A stretch of 64,000 nt of DNA from the NCBI GenBank assembly GCA_002471275.1, contig DKPQ01000023.1, forward strand, positions 537,995-601,994, in the 5' to 3' direction. The translations under genes were made by a program, and so were the position numbers. The notes under the pieces are model-generated. The model had not been told where the DNA came from. It saw only the letters and a program-made list of their open reading frames with translations, and did not search any database. Numbering within the stretch: the stretch's first letter is position 1; each line of letters starts with the position of its first letter. This document shows positions 52,882-61,302 of the stretch, piece after piece. This stretch comes from Flammeovirgaceae bacterium UBA7330 (GTDB taxonomy: Bacteria > Bacteroidota > Bacteroidia > Cytophagales > Cyclobacteriaceae).

Positions 52882-54067
52882 CCTGGTGTACTTTATGATA
52901 GATCATGTTTTGGTTTCCAAATATCTTGGCAAACCCTTTTACATCGTCACCACTCCAGGCGGAGTTCATCTCTCCATATTTACCGAATGACGATTGCATG
53001 AGGTCATTAGGTGATTCGATTCCCTCAATGTAAAACCGGTAAGGAGCCAGTCTGACTTTTACGGTGCCTGTCACATGTTTCTGAGTGCTTTCAAAGAAAG
53101 CTTCAATGTCTCTCATTACCGGATCGAGGTAATGACCTTCATGCAGGAGATTGCCATAGGTCAATGCCACCTGATCTTTCAGAAAGATTTGGTTTTTGGC
53201 CAACACATGCTTTTCTAATGCATGGTGAGCCTTGATAAGTATTAAAGGAGCCGACGCCTCGAAGCCTACTCTTCCCTTGATGCCGATAATCGTATCACCT
53301 ATATGTATATCACGGCCAATAGCGTATGAAGAGGATATATCACCTAGCCGTAAAATACATGTCACCGGATCAAGTTTGGATTTATTTAAGGCAGCCGGTT
53401 CTCCTTTAATGAATTCAATTTCTATGGTTTCTTCTTTCTTCTCCTTAAGCTGAGATGGGAATGCGGTTTCAGGAAGATATTTATCAGAAGTTAATGTTTC
53501 TTTTCCTCCGACGGAAGTACCCCAAAGCCCCTGGTTGATGGAATACAGGGCTTTCTCCCAGTTGCCACTCACTCCATTATCGATCAGGTACTGGATTTCC
53601 TCCTCACGGGAGAGTTTCATATCTCGGATGGGTGTAATGATCTCTTTTTCCGGGCAAAGAATGTTGAATATCATATCGAAGCGCACCTGGTCATTTCCCG
53701 CGCCGGTGCTCCCGTGCGCTATGGCATCTGCATCCACTGCATTGGCGTATTCCGCAATAGCAGTAGCCTGGAAGACACGTTCAGCGCTCACCGAAAGCGG
53801 ATAGGTATTGTTTTTCAATACATTGCCGGCAATGAGATACTTGATGGCCTTTTGATAGAAATCCTGGGTGGCGTCAATGGTCTTATGAGAAACCGCACCC
53901 AGAGATTTAGATCGTTTTTCGATCTCCTCCAACTCTTTTGCATCAAAACCCCCGGTATTTACCGTCACGGTATGGACCTCTCCATGATCTTTTGATAAAT
54001 AAATGGCGCAATAGGTTGTATCCAATCCACCACTAAATGCTAATACTATCTTCTTTTTTCCTGTCAT
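52874..54067 (-). CDS. argG: Argininosuccinate synthase
   Basis: A 397-residue ATP pyrophosphatase-type enzyme joining citrulline and aspartate. LAFSGGLDTTYCAIYL at 9-24 is the PP-loop, and AIAHGSTGAGNDQVRFDMIF near 115-134 is the citrulline and aspartate region. ENRERNPWxx-type later motifs are diverged, but length and order fit. It overlaps the GNAT gene by 4 bases (ATGA) and is the second gene of the operon. Confidence 0.96.
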   Translation of the reverse strand: MTGKKKIVLAFSGGLDTTYCAIYLSKDHGEVHTVTVNTGGFDAKELEEIEKRSKSLGAVSHKTIDATQDFYQKAIKYLIAGNVLKNNTYPLSVSAERVFQATAIAEYANAVDADAIAHGSTGAGNDQVRFDMIFNILCPEKEIITPIRDMKLSREEEIQYLIDNGVSGNWEKALYSINQGLWGTSVGGKETLTSDKYLPETAFPSQLKEKKEETIEIEFIKGEPAALNKSKLDPVTCILRLGDISSSYAIGRDIHIGDTIIGIKGRVGFEASAPLILIKAHHALEKHVLAKNQIFLKDQVALTYGNLLHEGHYLDPVMRDIEAFFESTQKHVTGTVKVRLAPYRFYIEGIESPNDLMQSSFGKYGEMNSAWSGDDVKGFAKIFGNQNMIYHKVHQDD

Positions 54068-54678
54068 TTGTTATAAACTGTTTTCTTCCAGATCATCAAT
54101 TTTTCCTGGACTTTCTCTCTTCTGTTTTTCCATCTTCGTTTCCTTTCCTCAGGATCATAGATCATTCCGGTACAAAGGCAGTTTTGAAAGTTTTTACTTT
54201 CAAGGATACTATAATTCACACAAGATTGACATCCTTTCCAAAACTCAGGGTCATCCGTAAGCTCAGAAAAAGGTACGGGACGATAACCCAGGTCCGAATT
54301 GATTTTCATGACTGCCAGGCTGGTCGTCAAACCAAACAATTTCGCATCCGGGAATAGCTCTCTTGACAACTTAAATGCCCGCTCTTTGATAGCCAGGGCC
54401 AAACCCTTGTTTCTGAATTCCGGGTTTACAATTAGTCCGGAGTTGGCAGTATACTTCCCATGGCCCCAGGTTTCTACATAGCAAAATCCAGCCAATACGC
54501 CCTTATTCGTCAAAGCAATCACCGATTTGCCCTCCCGTAATTTCTTGGCAATGTACTCTGTAGACCTTTTAGCTATTCCAGTACCCCTTTTTTGTGCGCT
54601 GTCAGCGATCATGTCGCAGATCTCCTCAGCGTATTTCTCATGCGTTGTATTTCCTATGGATACAACAAATTTGTCCAT
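54064..54678 (-). CDS. GNAT acyltransferase at the head of the arg operon, with C-terminal cysteine cluster
   Basis: A 204-residue GNAT protein. VIALTNKGVLAGFCYVETWG forms the central strands, and GLIVNPEFRNKGLALAIKER at 81-100 is the acyl-CoA binding loop (R/Q-x-x-G-x-G/A type, here RNKGLA). A C-terminal extension holds C150-x2-C153 and C167-x-C169, a likely metal knuckle, followed by a strongly basic helix. Position suggests it acylates glutamate (acetyl or succinyl) for the pathway, replacing argA or argJ. This is inferred from context, not from the fold. Confidence 0.8.
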   Translation of the reverse strand: MDKFVVSIGNTTHEKYAEEICDMIADSAQKRGTGIAKRSTEYIAKKLREGKSVIALTNKGVLAGFCYVETWGHGKYTANSGLIVNPEFRNKGLALAIKERAFKLSRELFPDAKLFGLTTSLAVMKINSDLGYRPVPFSELTDDPEFWKGCQSCVNYSILESKNFQNCLCTGMIYDPEERKRRWKNRREKVQEKLMIWKKTVYNK

Positions 54679-54842
54679 TGTTATTGCAGGTTAATAATTG
54701 TAAAAATGTAAAATGATTGGAGAAAATCCACTACGTAAGTGGACATAGATGTAGTATGCAGGCTCAACGCCTGGGGAACATTGGCCTTAATGGAAGAAAT
54801 AATATGTCGTATTGGTGTTCCACTACTATAAAAATACTAGTA

Positions 54843-54850
54843 CAAATTTA
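54843..54850 (-). promoter_or_regulatory. Candidate promoter of the arginine operon
   Basis: On the minus strand TAAATTTG matches the -7 element TAnnTTTG. Candidate -33 sequences are ATTG (15-base gap) and CTTG (21-base gap), neither perfect. Transcription would start near 54836, leaving a leader of about 160 bases before the GNAT start. That leader contains two short hairpins, CAGGC/GCCTG (54759-54773) and CCACT/AGTGG (54728-54742). The rest of the 54679-54952 gap shows nothing else. Confidence 0.4.
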
Positions 54851-54952
54851 AATACCTAATTTTTCCAATGTCAAGGAATAAAGTATTTATTTTCCTACTG
54901 AATACGAAATATCTATTGGAATGTTGGGTTTCCGGACTGAGAGTAAGGAATT

Positions 54953-55534
54953 TTATTTCAGTTTGATCTTGCCTGAAACACCTCCGGAAACGATATACTT
55001 CATGATATCCGTATTTTTTCCCTTAAGAAGGATCAATTTTTCACTCTTCACGATAAAAACATTACCGGAAAAATTATAGGAATGAGGCAGATAGACTGTA
55101 ACCATACCTGGTAAACCAATCTTTTCAAGATCAGACTGTGTAATGAAGCCTGGCTTGTATAAAAGTCCATTTTCATCAAAAGGAACCAGAACCGGCTGAT
55201 CGAACTTTTGTTTTTCACCTACAAAGGCTGTGACCAAATCATTGATTGCCGAATAGATAAACCCAACCAGGGGGATTTTTTGTAAGACCTCTTCCAAAAA
55301 ACGAATGATGGGTTTGGCGATGATGGTATTGGCTAAAAAACCAATCAGGGTCACAGTGACCAATACTGAGATCAGCCCTACTCCTGGTATCTCCAGAGGT
55401 ATCAGGTTATCTATCCATGATATCACCTGAACAAGGATGAAGATGGTGAGCGCAGTGGGAACTACCAAAAGAAGCCCCCGCAGAAAGAAAGTCAGAATAA
55501 GTCTCAGGTCCGTAAATAATATTGCTGAGTACAA
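54953..55534 (-). CDS. DUF502 integral membrane protein
   Basis: A 193-residue DUF502 protein. FFLRGLLLVVPTALTIFILV and GLISVLVTVTLIGFLANTII are two membrane helices, and IPLVGFIYSAINDLVTAF and GMVTVYLPHSYNFSGNVFIV are the family core (the latter is usually '-PTTPNPTSG-', here changed to PHSYNFSG). The function of the family is unknown. No ATG is available; a TTG at 55534 or an unusual start is needed. The frame begins only seven bases after the nqr terminator. Confidence 0.85.
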   Translation of the reverse strand: MYSAILFTDLRLILTFFLRGLLLVVPTALTIFILVQVISWIDNLIPLEIPGVGLISVLVTVTLIGFLANTIIAKPIIRFLEEVLQKIPLVGFIYSAINDLVTAFVGEKQKFDQPVLVPFDENGLLYKPGFITQSDLEKIGLPGMVTVYLPHSYNFSGNVFIVKSEKLILLKGKNTDIMKYIVSGGVSGKIKLK

Positions 55535-55541
55535 AAGGAAT

Positions 55542-55584
55542 AAAAAATAAGGCTTTGACCTAAGATCAAAGCCTTATTTTTTTT
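55542..55584. terminator. Bidirectional intrinsic terminator after nqrE
   Basis: A 17-bp perfect stem (55542-55558 with 55566-55582) encloses a 7-base loop; GGCTTTGA/TCAAAGCC is the core, and A/T runs on both sides give U-runs on either strand. On the minus strand it ends the nqr operon 38 bases after nqrE, just before the DUF502 start. Confidence 0.92.
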
Positions 55585-55621
55585 GTGTAGTGCATTGGAA
55601 TCACTACAAAATCATTCGAAT

Positions 55622-56233
55622 TTATATCGAAATACCAATAAATATTTTGAAGGCTATACCCATCAACCCGGTGATGAGCATGGTGATACCCAGACCTTTA
55701 AGTCCGTCAGGTACATTGGAATATTTTAGTTTCTCACGAACTGCTGCCAGCGCAACAATTGCCAGGAACCAACCCACTCCTGAACCAAAACCATAAGCGG
55801 TGGCATCCACAAGATTATAATCTCTTTGTACCATGAAAAGTGAACCTCCCAAAATAGAGCAGTTCACTGCAATCAGCGGAAGGAAAATACCCAGGGTACC
55901 ATATAATGCAGGTGAGAATTTCTCAATGATCATCTCTACCAGCTGCACCATAGAGGCGATTACCGCAATGAACATGATAAATTGAAGGAACGTCAGGTCT
56001 ACATTGGCAAATGAAGCTCCCAACCAGGAAAGCGCACCTTCTTTGAGCACGTATTCCTGCAGCAACCAGTTGATAGGCACTGTGATCGTCAAAACGAAGA
56101 TCACGGCAGCGCCCAGTCCGATAGCTGTAGATACCTTTTTGGAAACGGCCAGGAAAGAACACATCCCCAAAAAGAGGGCAAAGATCATGTTGTCAATGAA
56201 GATTGCTCGAAGTATAATGTTAAAGGTTTCCAT
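55622..56233 (-). CDS. nqrE: Na+-translocating NADH:quinone reductase subunit E
   Basis: A 203-residue protein with six hydrophobic helices. NMIFALFLGMCSFLAVSKKV at 15-34 carries C25, and LIAVNCSILGGSLF near 114-127 the second conserved cysteine; in NqrDE these pairs hold an iron centre within the membrane. SGVGWFLAIVALAAVREKL near the end is a family motif. It is the last nqr gene at this locus, ten bases after nqrD. Confidence 0.96.
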   Translation of the reverse strand: METFNIILRAIFIDNMIFALFLGMCSFLAVSKKVSTAIGLGAAVIFVLTITVPINWLLQEYVLKEGALSWLGASFANVDLTFLQFIMFIAVIASMVQLVEMIIEKFSPALYGTLGIFLPLIAVNCSILGGSLFMVQRDYNLVDATAYGFGSGVGWFLAIVALAAVREKLKYSNVPDGLKGLGITMLITGLMGIAFKIFIGISI

Positions 56234-56243
56234 GTGTCAGTGC

Positions 56244-56918
56244 TTAGTGTTCTACGTAACCGGTTTTTGTTCGCTGGATCCAGATCAATATACCCAATAC
56301 CATGAAGGCCCCGATGGAATCGACCATCAGTCCATTGGTTTGGAAATCCAGGCCTATCTCAGCCAGTTTAAAGTTCAGGATAGAGCCCGAGCCAAACAAC
56401 TCTCTAAAGAAGGCAACCACTAAAATGATCCACGCGTAGCCAAATCCACTACCCAAACCATCCAGGATCGAATCATAAGGTTTGTTGGCCATCGCAAATG
56501 CTTCCAGCCTACCCATTACGATACAGTTTGTGATAATCAGTCCAACGAAAGCACCCAGTACCTTATACATGTCAAAGTAGTAGGCTTTCAGTATCTCACT
56601 TACCAACGTCACCAGTGTGGCAATAACTGCCAACTGAACGATGATCCTTACCCTACCGGGAACAAGATTTCTGATCAGGGAAATAATAAGGTTTGAGAAC
56701 ACAATCACAAATACTACCGCGATGGACATTACAATGGTAGGTTCCATCTTGATCGTGATCGCCAAAGCAGAACAAATCCCTAATACCTGCACGGTAATGG
56801 GGTTGTCTTCATTAAGTGGGTCGCTGAGGATCTTTCGTCTCCTCTTCGACAACATCGCTTCGGCTGGCTGTGATACCTCTTCCTTAACTTCTGTTTTTTC
56901 TATGGTTTCAGTGCTCAT
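56244..56918 (-). CDS. nqrD: Na+-translocating NADH:quinone reductase subunit D
   Basis: A 224-residue membrane subunit. An N-terminal cytoplasmic tail of about 35 residues precedes PITVQVLGICSALAITIKME with the first conserved cysteine; GLIITNCIVMGRLEAFAMAN near 127-146 has the second. The C-terminal DSIGAFMVLGILIWIQRTK matches NqrD. It forms, with NqrE, the inverted-repeat pair across the membrane. Ten bases separate it from both neighbours. Confidence 0.96.
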   Translation of the reverse strand: MSTETIEKTEVKEEVSQPAEAMLSKRRRKILSDPLNEDNPITVQVLGICSALAITIKMEPTIVMSIAVVFVIVFSNLIISLIRNLVPGRVRIIVQLAVIATLVTLVSEILKAYYFDMYKVLGAFVGLIITNCIVMGRLEAFAMANKPYDSILDGLGSGFGYAWIILVVAFFRELFGSGSILNFKLAEIGLDFQTNGLMVDSIGAFMVLGILIWIQRTKTGYVEH

Positions 56919-56928
56919 AAAAAATTAT

Positions 56929-57687
56929 TTATTGAGTGAGCGCAACTTTATTACCCTCAGATTTTACTTTTTTAATGTATGGTTGATAGCAACCAAGGTA
57001 TTGATCCAACATGGCATTGACTCCTTTGGCTGTCATAGTAGCACCAGCCATTCCGTCAACTTCATGTATCGATAATCCTGTGTTATTCTCACCTTTAACC
57101 ATTGTAATTGATTCCAGTTCTCCTGAATCATTAAAAATCTCCTTACCTACATACCTGGATTGAATCACTTCTGTGGTGATCCGCTCTCCAAGTCCGGGAG
57201 TCTCAGCCTTGTGGTCAAATGCAATACCTCTTACTGTATTCAAGTCCTTGTCGATCGCCATATAGGCTGAGATCCAATCCCAGAGTCCGTTTCCCCACAT
57301 AGGGAAAACATATGCATCTATGCTTCCGTCCTCAGCCTTAAATTTGTAGACAGGATAAACTCTGTCTTCCGGCTTCATCCTGTAATTTTTCTGTACACTT
57401 ATCTTCTCTGCCACAATAGGCTCCCCTTTGGCATTGGTCTCTACGATATTTCCTTCAAAATCCACAACGATGGATTCTACACGTTGATCATAGAGGGCCA
57501 ATAGCTCGTTGGGGTCTTCAATGGTGGAGATATCTGTAACTGCACCCAGAATCTTCTTCTTGGTGTCCAGTTCAACCTGCTTGTCCTGCAGAGGCTTTAA
57601 TCCAACAGACGCAATCGAAAGCATACCCCCAAGAATGATGGTAAGCACGACTGAAAATATGATGATGTATGTATTAGATCGTTGCAC
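56929..57687 (-). CDS. nqrC: Na+-translocating NADH:quinone reductase subunit C
   Basis: A 252-residue subunit with one N-terminal membrane helix (TYIIIFSVVLTIILGGMLSI) and a periplasmic FMN domain. DGMAGATMTAKGVN near 219-232 contains the threonine that carries covalent FMN. HKAETPGLGERI near 165 is another family motif. The GTG start at 57687 is the only start that retains the helix, and it overlaps nqrB by 14 bases. Confidence 0.95.
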   Translation of the reverse strand: MQRSNTYIIIFSVVLTIILGGMLSIASVGLKPLQDKQVELDTKKKILGAVTDISTIEDPNELLALYDQRVESIVVDFEGNIVETNAKGEPIVAEKISVQKNYRMKPEDRVYPVYKFKAEDGSIDAYVFPMWGNGLWDWISAYMAIDKDLNTVRGIAFDHKAETPGLGERITTEVIQSRYVGKEIFNDSGELESITMVKGENNTGLSIHEVDGMAGATMTAKGVNAMLDQYLGCYQPYIKKVKSEGNKVALTQ

Positions 57688-58864
57688 GGGTCAGTCTTCT
57701 TTTTTTATTAGCTTCTACAATATAGTAATCAATTAAAGGAGCAAAAACATTCATGAACAAAATAGCCAACATGATGCCTTCAGGATATGCCGGGTTCACC
57801 ACCCGAATCAATACCGTAAGGACTCCTATCATGAATCCGTAGATCCACTTCCCTAATTCTGTCTGTGATGCCGTAACAGGGTCTGAAGCCATGAACACAG
57901 CACCGAATGCCAATCCACCGGATACTAAATGGTAATGTGCAGGCATCTCCAGGAATGAGTTGCCACCGATCAGGTTGAAAAGCAGCCCCATCAGATAACC
58001 ACCGGCAAAAACACTGAAAATGATCTTCCAGCTACCAATACCTGTTGCGATCAGAATAGCCGCACCAATCAGGCACATCAGTGTGGATGTTTCTCCAATA
58101 CTTCCCGGGATCGTACCTATGAACATATTCCAGAAGGAGAACATTCCATCATACCAGTGTCCTGCCATATCTGCCATCATATCAGTGCCATTGGCCGCTG
58201 CTGAAGCTCCATAAGCCAACACAGTAGCACCACTAAAACCATCTACCGGAGCCTGATCTCCAAAATAAGTCCAGACATCTCCGGAGATTTGGGAAGGATA
58301 CGCAAAATATAGAAATGCTCTCGCTGTCAAGGCCACGTTGAGGATATTCATCCCTGTACCACCGAAAGCTTCTTTTCCAATGATCACGGCAAATGCTGTA
58401 GCAATCGCTACTTGCCACAATGGAATAGATGCTGGTAATACAAGTGGAATAAGCATTCCTGTTACCAGGTAACCTTCGTTTACAGGGTGTTGCCTGATCA
58501 CACAGATGGCAAATTCAATAGCCAGACCTACTGTGTATGAAACAACAATGATAGGTACAACTTTCAATGCACCTAATAAAATCATATCCAGGAAGGTAGC
58601 TTCTACACCAGTGGCGATATAATGTTGATACCCAACATTCCACATACCAAAAAGCAGACATGGGATCATCGCTATGATCACCGTCATCATCATACGCTTG
58701 GTATCAATGGCATCTCTTACCTGTACTCCTTTGCTATCTGTAGTAATAGATGGAGCAAAGACCAGGGTCCTCACCCCCTCATATAATGGATAAAACTTCT
58801 CATACTTACCCCCTTTTTCAAAACCGGGATGTAAATCATCAAATATCTTTTGGATGAACTTCAT
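57674..58864 (-). CDS. nqrB: Na+-translocating NADH:quinone reductase subunit B
   Basis: A 396-residue membrane subunit. GFSGATVLAYG near 211-221 contains the SGAT motif whose threonine binds FMN. RQHPVNEGYLVTGMLIPLVL near 122-141 and FGGTGMNILNVALTARAFLY near 167-186 are highly conserved in NqrB/RnfD. About ten hydrophobic helices are visible. It starts directly after the nqrA stop. Confidence 0.97.
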   Translation of the reverse strand: MKFIQKIFDDLHPGFEKGGKYEKFYPLYEGVRTLVFAPSITTDSKGVQVRDAIDTKRMMMTVIIAMIPCLLFGMWNVGYQHYIATGVEATFLDMILLGALKVVPIIVVSYTVGLAIEFAICVIRQHPVNEGYLVTGMLIPLVLPASIPLWQVAIATAFAVIIGKEAFGGTGMNILNVALTARAFLYFAYPSQISGDVWTYFGDQAPVDGFSGATVLAYGASAAANGTDMMADMAGHWYDGMFSFWNMFIGTIPGSIGETSTLMCLIGAAILIATGIGSWKIIFSVFAGGYLMGLLFNLIGGNSFLEMPAHYHLVSGGLAFGAVFMASDPVTASQTELGKWIYGFMIGVLTVLIRVVNPAYPEGIMLAILFMNVFAPLIDYYIVEANKKRRLTRATI

Positions 58865-60229
58865 TTAGCTCTCTTTAAGTAAGTTTAAACCTGACCTCAA
58901 TATTGTTTGTAACGGATGCTTCGATACATCGATGAATTCACACAAAGCCACATCTTCTTCTACCAGTTCATAAATACCAAGACCCTCCATCTCATCATAG
59001 TCTTCGGCCATGATGGCTTTGAACAGGAATGTCGGATAAATATCCATTGGCATCACCTTTTCGAAAGCGCCACTCATCACAAAGGCCCGCTCTTCACCAT
59101 GCGTATTGGTATCTACCACATATTCCTTCTTAGGATTTAAAAAGCCCAATAGTCCGAAAGCCTTGTGGAAACTCAATTTATTGGTACTAGGCAGGATCCA
59201 TCCCAGCAACTCTTCATAATCTCCCTCAGGGATCACCGTAAACTGTTGATCGTAAAACCCAAGAAAACCTTCTTTTCCAACAGCCTCTCCTGTCAACACA
59301 TTCCCAGAAATAATTCTACTTGGACCTGATTTGAGATGTCCATCCAATAAGTTGCCTGCGTTAGCACCTGAATATGTTTTTACATAGGCTGGATCAGTAA
59401 CCTGCGAGCCGGTAAGGGCCACGATTTTGGAAGCATCATAAATACCTTCAGTAAACAATTTACCAATCTGAGCTACTCCATAAGGACTTACAGTCCATGC
59501 GATATCACCTTTGTTAATTGGATCGAGATGATGTATCTGAGTACCCACATTACCTGACGGATGCGGACCCATGAATTTATTTATCTCAACACCCTTGGCC
59601 TGAGAGAAGATCTGAGCAACCTCATCTCCACCTTTAATATTGAGGTGGATTTTACCACTGGTGAATTTCTTCAGAATATCCAGTCCCGCCTGAAAATGAG
59701 CTCCCTGATCCTGCAGAATAAATGCAGTATTTGGTGCCAGAGGATGCGTGTCAAAAGCCGATATGAAAATCGCTTTGGGTTCAGACTCAGGATCAGCAAC
59801 AATTCCATAAGGTCTTTGAATAACGTTTGGCCATACACCACCCGCACTCATCTGCTCAAAGGCATCCTCTTTGGATAATTTAGAGATATCTGATGTTGAA
59901 TATTTTTTGTGCTTTACATACTCTACACTTTTGTCTGCGAGTATTTTTACTTCTAGCAACTTACGTTTTTCACCACGCTTAATCTCAACGACTTTGCCAC
60001 TTACGGGCGCACAATATTTGACCTGCTCAGTAAACTTATCGAAAAGCACAGGCGATCCGGCTTTAACGGAGTCCCCCTCTTTTACGAGAAGCTTCGGCCG
60101 GCTGATACCGACAAAATCAGTGGGTTTTATAGCGTAGGTTTCAGGTTGCTTGGACTCGATGATCTTTTCCTGAGGCTTTCCTACGAGATTGATATCGAAT
60201 CCCTTTTTTAGCTTAATAGTTTTGGACAT
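58865..60229 (-). CDS. nqrA: Na+-translocating NADH:quinone reductase subunit A
   Basis: A 454-residue cytoplasmic subunit. IKLKKGFDINLVGKPQEKII opens the protein as in NqrA. FVGISRPKLLVKEGDSVKAG and APVSGKVVEIKRGEKRKLLE form the biotinyl-lipoyl-like N-terminal fold. FISAFDTHPLAPN near 153 and QIHHLDPINKGDIAW near 230 are family motifs. It is the first gene of the operon, preceded by a 173-base gap that holds a weak terminator for ispH and a promoter candidate. Confidence 0.96.
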   Translation of the reverse strand: MSKTIKLKKGFDINLVGKPQEKIIESKQPETYAIKPTDFVGISRPKLLVKEGDSVKAGSPVLFDKFTEQVKYCAPVSGKVVEIKRGEKRKLLEVKILADKSVEYVKHKKYSTSDISKLSKEDAFEQMSAGGVWPNVIQRPYGIVADPESEPKAIFISAFDTHPLAPNTAFILQDQGAHFQAGLDILKKFTSGKIHLNIKGGDEVAQIFSQAKGVEINKFMGPHPSGNVGTQIHHLDPINKGDIAWTVSPYGVAQIGKLFTEGIYDASKIVALTGSQVTDPAYVKTYSGANAGNLLDGHLKSGPSRIISGNVLTGEAVGKEGFLGFYDQQFTVIPEGDYEELLGWILPSTNKLSFHKAFGLLGFLNPKKEYVVDTNTHGEERAFVMSGAFEKVMPMDIYPTFLFKAIMAEDYDEMEGLGIYELVEEDVALCEFIDVSKHPLQTILRSGLNLLKES

Positions 60230-60261
60230 ATGTGAGCGTTGCGGTCATCATAAAAACGATG

Positions 60262-60269
60262 CAAAAATA
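60262..60269 (-). promoter_or_regulatory. Candidate promoter of the nqr operon
   Basis: TATTTTTG on the minus strand fits TAnnTTTG and would start transcription about 26 bases before the nqrA ATG. A TTTG lies upstream with only a 13-base gap, shorter than usual, so the call is weak. Confidence 0.3.
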
Positions 60270-60360
60270 CAAAAAAAAGATTCAAATGAAACCTTTAAAA
60301 AAGCAGTCAATTTTTAAAAAATTCAAGATTTTTCTGACCTGTTAAAAATGTTATTTGAAC

Positions 60361-60386
60361 AAAAAAATATTTCACCTTTCGGGTGG
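60361..60386 (-). terminator. Weak intrinsic terminator after ispH
   Basis: On the minus strand CACC-CGAAA-GGTG (positions 60385 to 60373) is followed by AAATATTTTTTT. The stem is only four to five pairs, so termination may be partial. It lies 17 bases after the ispH stop. Confidence 0.35.
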
Positions 60387-60402
60387 CCGAATTTACCCTT
60401 TG

Positions 60403-61302
60403 TTATACCAACAAATCTTGATTGTGGTGCTTTGCATCTATGTATTCAGCAACCTGTTTCATCAGCCAGTGGGGTGTGGAGGTTGCGCCACAAATACCTA
60501 TCTTATCTTCAGGTTCCAACCACGAAAAATCAACTTCGTCCTGATTCTCGATAAAATAACTCCTTGGGTTATTTTCAAGGCACACATTATATAAGGCTCT
60601 TCCATTTGAGCTTTTCTTACCGGCAACAAACAATACCACATCGTATTTGCTGGCAAACTCTCTCATCTTCGGCTCCCGGTTTGATACCTGACGACAGATG
60701 CTGTCATTGGCATCAAACTGTTCCATGGTCAGTTCTCCTTTTTCTTTCATGATCCGCTTTTCGATCTGCTCCTTCATGTGGTAGAAGCCCTGAGTGCTCT
60801 TGGTGGTCTGACTAAATAATATCACCGGTCGTGAATAATCAATTTTATCCAGGTCTTCATCAGTCATGATGATGATGGCGTTGTTGTCTGTCTGACCTGT
60901 AAGTCCAACCACCTCAGCATGGCCTTCTTTTCCATATATCACCACCTGACCATTGACTCTTTTGGCCTTGTCGTAAGCGTGCTTCACCCTGTTTTGTAAT
61001 TTCAAAACGACCGGGCAGGAGGCATCTATCAACTCGATATTATTCTCCATGGCGATCTGATAGGTCTCCGGGGGTTCGCCATGCGCCCTGATCAATACTT
61101 TACAATCCTTGAGCTGAGACAGTTCATCCCTGTCAATGGTTCGCAGACCCTTTTTGTATAGCCTTTCCACCTCCATACTATTGTGCACAATGTCTCCGAG
61201 ACAATAAAGGTTGTTTCCCCCTAGCATCTCATCTTCTGCCATCTGAATGGCAAATTCAACGCCAAAACAATATCCGGAGTGTGGGTCTATATCAACGGTC
61301 AT
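60403..61302 (-). CDS. ispH: 4-hydroxy-3-methylbut-2-enyl diphosphate reductase
   Basis: A 299-residue iron-sulphur enzyme, last step of the MEP isoprenoid pathway. C12 (HSGYCFGVEF), the cysteine of LIDASCPVVLKL near 95 and that of NDSICRQVSNRE near 197 hold the cluster. GKEGHAEVVGLTGQ near 122-135 has the catalytic histidine and glutamate, and KKSSNGRAL near 225 binds the diphosphate. It overlaps cmk by 11 bases. Confidence 0.97.
   Translation of the reverse strand: MTVDIDPHSGYCFGVEFAIQMAEDEMLGGNNLYCLGDIVHNSMEVERLYKKGLRTIDRDELSQLKDCKVLIRAHGEPPETYQIAMENNIELIDASCPVVLKLQNRVKHAYDKAKRVNGQVVIYGKEGHAEVVGLTGQTDNNAIIIMTDEDLDKIDYSRPVILFSQTTKSTQGFYHMKEQIEKRIMKEKGELTMEQFDANDSICRQVSNREPKMREFASKYDVVLFVAGKKSSNGRALYNVCLENNPRSYFIENQDEVDFSWLEPEDKIGICGATSTPHWLMKQVAEYIDAKHHNQDLLV

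Noticed and set aside
54728..54773. Arginine riboswitch or T-box in the arg leader
   Set aside because: Only two 5-bp hairpins are visible and no known aptamer consensus could be matched by eye.
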